Program-made: the position numbers and the translations under genes
Part shown: in pieces, positions 60,070-64,000 of the stretch
Numbering within the stretch: position 1 is the first letter of the stretch
Layout of the letters: the number at the start of each line of letters is the position of its first letter
NCBI RefSeq assembly: GCF_003382365.1
Contig: NZ_QTSU01000001.1
Coordinates: 1-64,000 of the forward strand
Direction of reading: 5' to 3'
Length of the DNA: 64,000 nucleotides
Source of the DNA: Lysobacter silvisoli
GTDB taxonomy: Bacteria; Pseudomonadota; Gammaproteobacteria; Xanthomonadales; Xanthomonadaceae
The notes under the pieces: model-generated
What the model was told of the DNA's origin: nothing
What the model saw: the letters and a program-made list of their open reading frames with translations, nothing else
Database searches by the model: none

Positions 60070-60423
60070 ATGAACAAGAACACCGCCCGCCTGCGCCGCG
60101 CCAAGTCGACCCGTGCGCACATCCGCGAACTCGGCGTGCCGCGCCTGTCGGTGCTGCGCACCGGCCAGCACCTGTACGCCCAGGTCTTCACCGCCGACGG
60201 CTCCAAGGTCCTGGCTGCCGCCTCGACCGTGCAGGCCGACGTCAAGGAAGGCCTGAAGAACGGCAAGAACGCCGACGCCGCCGTCAAGGTCGGCCACGCG
60301 ATCGCCGCCAAGGCCAAGGCCGCCGGCATCGACAAGGTCGCTTTCGACCGTTCGGGCTACCGCTACCACGGCCGCATCAAGGCTCTGGCCGATGCGGCCC
60401 GCGAAGGCGGTCTGCAGTTCTAA
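60070..60423 (+). CDS. rplR: 50S ribosomal protein L18
   Basis: A 117-aa 5S rRNA-binding protein: [66 protein letters not shown] precedes the start. Confidence 0.98.
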   Translation: MNKNTARLRRAKSTRAHIRELGVPRLSVLRTGQHLYAQVFTADGSKVLAAASTVQADVKEGLKNGKNADAAVKVGHAIAAKAKAAGIDKVAFDRSGYRYHGRIKALADAAREGGLQF

Positions 60424-60430
60424 GTCTTGA

Positions 60431-60514
60431 AGGCGAGGGGATCCGTCCCCACGCCTGAACGAGACATGCTGCCGGCGCGGCCTGCGCCGGGCGTCAGGAC
60501 GGGTTTCCGTCCTG
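60431..60514 (+). other. Three tandem hairpins between rplR and rpsE
   Basis: Hairpin 1: AGGCG-A-GGGG with CCCC-A-CGCCT (60431-60456). Hairpin 2: CCGGCGC with GCGCCGG (60472-60490). Hairpin 3: CAGGACGG with CCGTCCTG (60495-60514). They lie in a 165-base gap where E. coli has only about 15 bases. They could be processing sites, an attenuator or a binding site for a regulator. Confidence 0.55.
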
Positions 60515-60588
60515 GTCGCGACACCCGATCCACATCACAACCATAAGCGGCGACGCCGCAAATCCCATAAACCTACGAGATATTCGAA

Positions 60589-61131
60589 ATGGCTGAAGAA
60601 CAGCGTGCACCGCGGGGTCGTGATCGCGACCGTAACCGCGAAGAGATCGACGACGGCATGATCGAGAAGCTGATCGCGGTCAACCGCGTCAGCAAGACCG
60701 TCAAGGGCGGCCGCCAGTTCACCTTCACCGCGCTGACGGTGGTGGGCGACGGCAACGGCAAGGTCGGCTTCGGCTACGGCAAGGCGCGCGAAGTGCCGGT
60801 CGCGATCCAGAAGTCGATGGAATACGCCCGCAAGGCGATGAACAACGTCGATCTGAACAACGGCACCTTGTGGCACGCCGTGAAGTCGGGCCATGGCGCG
60901 GCGCATGTGTTCATGCAGCCGGCGTCGGAAGGTACCGGCGTGATCGCCGGCGGCGCCATGCGCGCCGTGCTGGAAGCGGTCGGCGTCAAGAACGTGCTGG
61001 CCAAGGCCACCGGTTCGCGCAACCCGATCAACCTGGTCCGCGCCACCCTGAAGGGTCTGACCGGCATGCATTCGCCGGCCAAGATCGCGGCCAAGCGCGG
61101 CAAGAAGGTGGAGGATCTCAACCATGGCTAA
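60589..61131 (+). CDS. rpsE: 30S ribosomal protein S5
   Basis: A 180-aa protein at the mRNA entry and decoding region: [60 protein letters not shown]. The N-terminal extension ([20 protein letters not shown]) is longer than in E. coli (167 aa). It overlaps rpmD by 8 bases. Confidence 0.98.
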   Translation: MAEEQRAPRGRDRDRNREEIDDGMIEKLIAVNRVSKTVKGGRQFTFTALTVVGDGNGKVGFGYGKAREVPVAIQKSMEYARKAMNNVDLNNGTLWHAVKSGHGAAHVFMQPASEGTGVIAGGAMRAVLEAVGVKNVLAKATGSRNPINLVRATLKGLTGMHSPAKIAAKRGKKVEDLNHG

Positions 61132-61330
61132 GGCTGCTAACAAGCCGGTCGAAGGCGGCACCGTGACGGTGCGCCTCGTCAAGGGTCTGCGTGGCTGCCA
61201 GTCGCGTCACCGCCTGTCGGTGAAGGCGCTGGGCCTGAACAAGCTCAACGACGTGCGGACGCTGAAGGACAGCCCGCAGGTTCGTGGCCTGATCAACACG
61301 GTCCACTACCTGGTTCAGGTCGAGGGCTAA
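61124..61330 (+). CDS. rpmD: 50S ribosomal protein L30
   Basis: A 68-aa protein: [40 protein letters not shown]. The start lies inside rpsE (8-base overlap), with GGAGG in the rpsE coding sequence. Confidence 0.97.
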   Translation: MAKAANKPVEGGTVTVRLVKGLRGCQSRHRLSVKALGLNKLNDVRTLKDSPQVRGLINTVHYLVQVEG

Positions 61331-61340
61331 GGAGCACATC

Positions 61341-61778
61341 ATGCGTCTCAACACTCTCAAGCCGGCTGACGGCGCCCGCGAAGACCGCAAGCGCGTCGGT
61401 CGCGGTATCGGTTCGGGCCTGGGCAAGACCGCGGGCCGCGGCCACAAGGGTTCCTTCGCCCGTTCGGGCAAGGGCAAGATCAAGGCCGGCTTCGAAGGCG
61501 GCCAGACTCCGATGCAGCGTCGTCTGCCGAAGATCGGTTTCCGCTCCAAGACCGCCAAGGACACCGCCGAGGTGCTGTCCTACCAGCTGGACAAGCTGGA
61601 AGCGGGCGAGGTCGATTTCGCCAAGCTGCTCGCGGCCAAGCTGGTTCCCAGCACCGCCAAGCAGGCGAAGATCGTCAAGAAGGGCGAGCTGAGCAAGGCG
61701 TTCGTGCTCAAGGGCGTGCTGGCTACGGCCGGCGCTAAGGCCGCTATCGAAGCGGCCGGCGGCAAGGTCGGGGAGTAA
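61341..61778 (+). CDS. rplO: 50S ribosomal protein L15
   Basis: A 145-aa protein: [40 protein letters not shown], then [21 protein letters not shown] precedes the start. secY starts 7 bases after its stop. Confidence 0.98.
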   Translation: MRLNTLKPADGAREDRKRVGRGIGSGLGKTAGRGHKGSFARSGKGKIKAGFEGGQTPMQRRLPKIGFRSKTAKDTAEVLSYQLDKLEAGEVDFAKLLAAKLVPSTAKQAKIVKKGELSKAFVLKGVLATAGAKAAIEAAGGKVGE

Positions 61779-61785
61779 GCGATAC

Positions 61786-63147
61786 ATGGCGCGGAGCAGC
61801 AACGCGATGGCCGGTCTCGGCGGCGGTCTCGGTAAGTTCACCGAGCTCCGCCAACGTCTGCTGTTCGTGGTCGGCGCGTTGATCGTCTATCGCATCGGGT
61901 GCTACATCCCGGTGCCGGGCGTCAACCCCGAGGCGATGCTCAAGCTCATGGAAACGCAGAAGGGCACGATCGTGGACATGTTCAACATGTTCTCGGGCGG
62001 CGCCCTTCACCGCTTCAGCCTGTTCGCGCTGAACGTGATGCCGTACATCTCGTCGTCCATCATCGTGCAGCTGCTGGTGCAGATCGTGCCCAGCCTGAAG
62101 GCCATCCAGAAGGAAGGCGAGTCGGGCCGGCGCAAGATCAACCAGTGGTCGCGCATGGGTGCGATCCCGCTGGCCGTGTTCCAGGCCTGGGGCATCGCCA
62201 CGGCCTTGCAGGCCGGCGGTGCGAGCCAGGGCATCCCGGTGGTCTACAGCCCCGGTCCGGGCTTCATCCTGACCGCGGTGATCGCGCTGACCGCCGGCAC
62301 CATGTTCCTGATGTGGATCGGCGAGCAGGTGACCGAGCGCGGTATCGGCAACGGCGTGTCCCTGATCATCTTCGCCGGCATCGTCGCGGGCCTGCCCGCC
62401 GCGGTCGGCACGATGTTCAACCAGATCAACGACGGCACCATGAACGCCATCACGGCGGTCGTGGTCGTGGCCATCGTCCTGGTGTTCACCTACCTGGTGG
62501 TGTTCGTCGAGCGCGGACAGCGCCGGATCACGGTGAACTACGCACGGCGTCAGGGCGGCCGCAACGCCTACATGAACCAGTCCTCGTTCCTGCCGTTGAA
62601 GCTGAACATGGCGGGCGTGATCCCGGCCATCTTCGCCTCCAGCATCGTGATGTTCCCGGCCACCGCGGCGACCTGGTTCAGCCAGGGCAACCAGGCCACC
62701 TGGCTGCAGCGTCTGAGCCAGTGGCTGAACCCCGGCGAGCCGCTGCACATGATCCTGTACGCGGGCCTGATCGTCGGCTTCGCGTTCTTCTACACGGCGC
62801 TGGTGTTCAACTCGCAGGAAACCGCGGACAACCTGAAGAAGTCGGGCGCGCTGATTCCGGGCATCCGCCCGGGCAAGGCGACGGCCGACTATGTCGACGG
62901 CGTGCTGACCCGCCTCACGGCGGCCGGCGCGGCCTATCTGGTGATCGTCTGTCTCCTCCCGGAGATCATGCGCACCCAACTGGGCACCTCGTTCTACTTC
63001 GGCGGCACCTCGTTGCTGATCGTCGTGGTCGTGGTGATGGATTTCATCGCCCAAATCCAGGCTCATCTGATGTCGCATCAGTACGAGAGCCTGCTGAAGA
63101 AGGCGAACTTGAAGGGCGGCTCGCGCGGCGGTCTCGCGCGCGGGTGA
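61786..63147 (+). CDS. secY: Preprotein translocase channel subunit SecY
   Basis: The 453-aa protein-conducting channel with ten membrane segments. Hallmarks are [12 protein letters not shown] (about residues 43-54), [20 protein letters not shown] (about 78-97) and the plug/pore region, [19 protein letters not shown] (about 186-204), and [20 protein letters not shown] (about 362-381). Basic C-terminal tail. No rpmJ gene follows, unlike in E. coli. Confidence 0.98.
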   Translation: MARSSNAMAGLGGGLGKFTELRQRLLFVVGALIVYRIGCYIPVPGVNPEAMLKLMETQKGTIVDMFNMFSGGALHRFSLFALNVMPYISSSIIVQLLVQIVPSLKAIQKEGESGRRKINQWSRMGAIPLAVFQAWGIATALQAGGASQGIPVVYSPGPGFILTAVIALTAGTMFLMWIGEQVTERGIGNGVSLIIFAGIVAGLPAAVGTMFNQINDGTMNAITAVVVVAIVLVFTYLVVFVERGQRRITVNYARRQGGRNAYMNQSSFLPLKLNMAGVIPAIFASSIVMFPATAATWFSQGNQATWLQRLSQWLNPGEPLHMILYAGLIVGFAFFYTALVFNSQETADNLKKSGALIPGIRPGKATADYVDGVLTRLTAAGAAYLVIVCLLPEIMRTQLGTSFYFGGTSLLIVVVVVMDFIAQIQAHLMSHQYESLLKKANLKGGSRGGLARG

Positions 63148-63261
63148 GCCGGGGCCATTCCGCGCGCCAGAGTAGCGCGCGGGGCGAGTGGGGCGGGATC
63201 GCCCTGTTCAGCCAGTCCTGGTTCGTCGCCGGAGCATGGGCACACTCCCCATGCCGTGGTT

Positions 63262-63285
63262 CCGTGGCACCCCCGGGTGCCGCGG
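63262..63285 (+). terminator. Hairpin between secY and rpsM
   Basis: CCGTGGCACCC (63262-63272) pairs with GGGTGCCGCGG (63275-63285) with one mismatch. AT-rich DNA follows (TATTAACC; TTGTTAAAATTT, 63308-63319), where a promoter for the rpsM operon is possible. Confidence 0.45.
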
Positions 63286-63379
63286 GGCTTCCTATTAACC
63301 CGAGACCTTGTTAAAATTTCCAGTTCACTCCGCCGGGATTAATCCGTCTCGGCCGCCAAACTCAGTTGGAGATCGCGTT

Positions 63380-63736
63380 ATGGCGCGTATTGCGGGCGTC
63401 AATTTGCCTGCCCAGAAGCATGTCTGGGTCGGGTTGCAAAGCATTTACGGCATCGGCCGTACCCGGTCGAAGAAGGTGTGCGACGCCGCCGGCGTCAACT
63501 CCTCGACCAAGATCCGTGACCTGTCCGAGCCGGAAGTCGAGCGCCTGCGCGCCGAAGTCGGCAAGTACGTGGTCGAAGGCGACCTGCGCCGTGAAGTCGG
63601 CATCGCCATCAAGCGTCTGATGGACCTGGGCTGCTACCGCGGCCTGCGTCACCGCCGCGGCTTGCCGCTGCGTGGTCAGCGCACCCGTACCAATGCCCGT
63701 ACCCGTAAGGGTCCGCGCAAGGCCATCAAGAAGTAA
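63380..63736 (+). CDS. rpsM: 30S ribosomal protein S13
   Basis: A 118-aa 30S head protein: [63 protein letters not shown] 63380 has GGAG about 9 bases upstream; the longer frame to 63308 has no support. First gene of the alpha operon. Confidence 0.98.
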   Translation: MARIAGVNLPAQKHVWVGLQSIYGIGRTRSKKVCDAAGVNSSTKIRDLSEPEVERLRAEVGKYVVEGDLRREVGIAIKRLMDLGCYRGLRHRRGLPLRGQRTRTNARTRKGPRKAIKK

Positions 63737-63748
63737 GGGGCATAGACC

Positions 63749-64000
63749 ATGGCTAAGCCGGCTGCTGCCAAAACCAAGAAGAAGATCAAGCGCGTCGTCA
63801 CCGACGGCATCGCTCACGTCCACGCTTCTTTCAACAACACCATCATCACGATCACCGACCGCCAGGGCAACGCGCTGTCGTGGGCGACTTCGGGCGGCGC
63901 GGGTTTCCGCGGTTCGCGCAAGTCGACCCCGTTCGCCGCGCAGGTCGCCGCCGAAAAGGCCGGCCGCGCTGCGCTCGACTACGGCGTGAAGTCGCTGGAA
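63749..64000 (+). CDS. rpsK: 30S ribosomal protein S11 (partial, cut by window end)
   Basis: The first 84 codons of S11: [60 protein letters not shown]. The gene continues past the window edge. Confidence 0.97.
   Translation, partial: MAKPAAAKTKKKIKRVVTDGIAHVHASFNNTIITITDRQGNALSWATSGGAGFRGSRKSTPFAAQVAAEKAGRAALDYGVKSLE

Overview
The window is high-GC gammaproteobacterial DNA. It is most like Lysobacter or a close Xanthomonadaceae relative. The reasons are a cluster of secreted proteases of Lysobacter type, Xanthomonadaceae-style palindromic intergenic repeats, and the gene order hemA-prfA / lolB-ispE-tRNA-Gln-prs-rplY-pth-ychF / tRNA-tuf / secE-nusG-rplKAJL-rpoBC / str / S10-spc. No prophage, insertion sequence, integron or CRISPR array was found.

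1-9.9 kb is an accessory region. Four consecutive secreted peptidases of four unrelated catalytic families lie on the plus strand: a lysyl-endopeptidase-like serine protease, an M14 carboxypeptidase, an M28 aminopeptidase and an S8 subtilisin. Each ends in a closely related cassette of one PKD domain plus one P (proprotein convertase) domain. Hairpins separate the genes, so each may be its own transcript. Together they supply endo-, carboxy- and aminopeptidase activities, which suits extracellular protein digestion.

9.9-22.3 kb holds mixed housekeeping and small regulatory genes: asparaginase-like protein, DUF2069, WrbA, YihY, a TlpA-like thioredoxin lipoprotein, acylphosphatase, DUF2145, an XRE regulator, an XRE-PPK2 pair, MoaB, divergent LysR/azoreductase, and a SPINDLY-type TPR glycosyltransferase with a GNAT enzyme. 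Most gaps are filled with palindromic repeats.

22.3-32.1 kb is core metabolism and translation: prfA, hemA, a TPR protein, lolB, ispE, tRNA-Gln, prs, rplY, pth, ychF. 32.2-34.1 kb carries tRNA-Tyr, -Gly, -Thr, the first tuf copy and tRNA-Trp.

34.2-64.0 kb is the transcription and translation core: secE, nusG, rplK, rplA, rplJ, rplL, rpoB, rpoC, rpsL, rpsG, fusA, the second tuf copy, the S10 and spc operons (rpsJ to secY), then rpsM and the start of rpsK, cut by the window edge. rpmJ is absent from its usual place after secY.

The most interesting non-coding signal is a stem-loop with the same bulge and loop architecture in the leaders of both the str operon (about 46961-46992) and the S10 operon (about 52054-52087). 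Each copy follows a promoter-like sequence and a first hairpin, which suggests a shared regulatory leader element. Other notable signals are stop codons embedded in nested inverted repeats after both tuf genes and rplA, a near-perfect LacI-type operator before the subtilisin gene, and a triple-hairpin insertion between rplR and rpsE.
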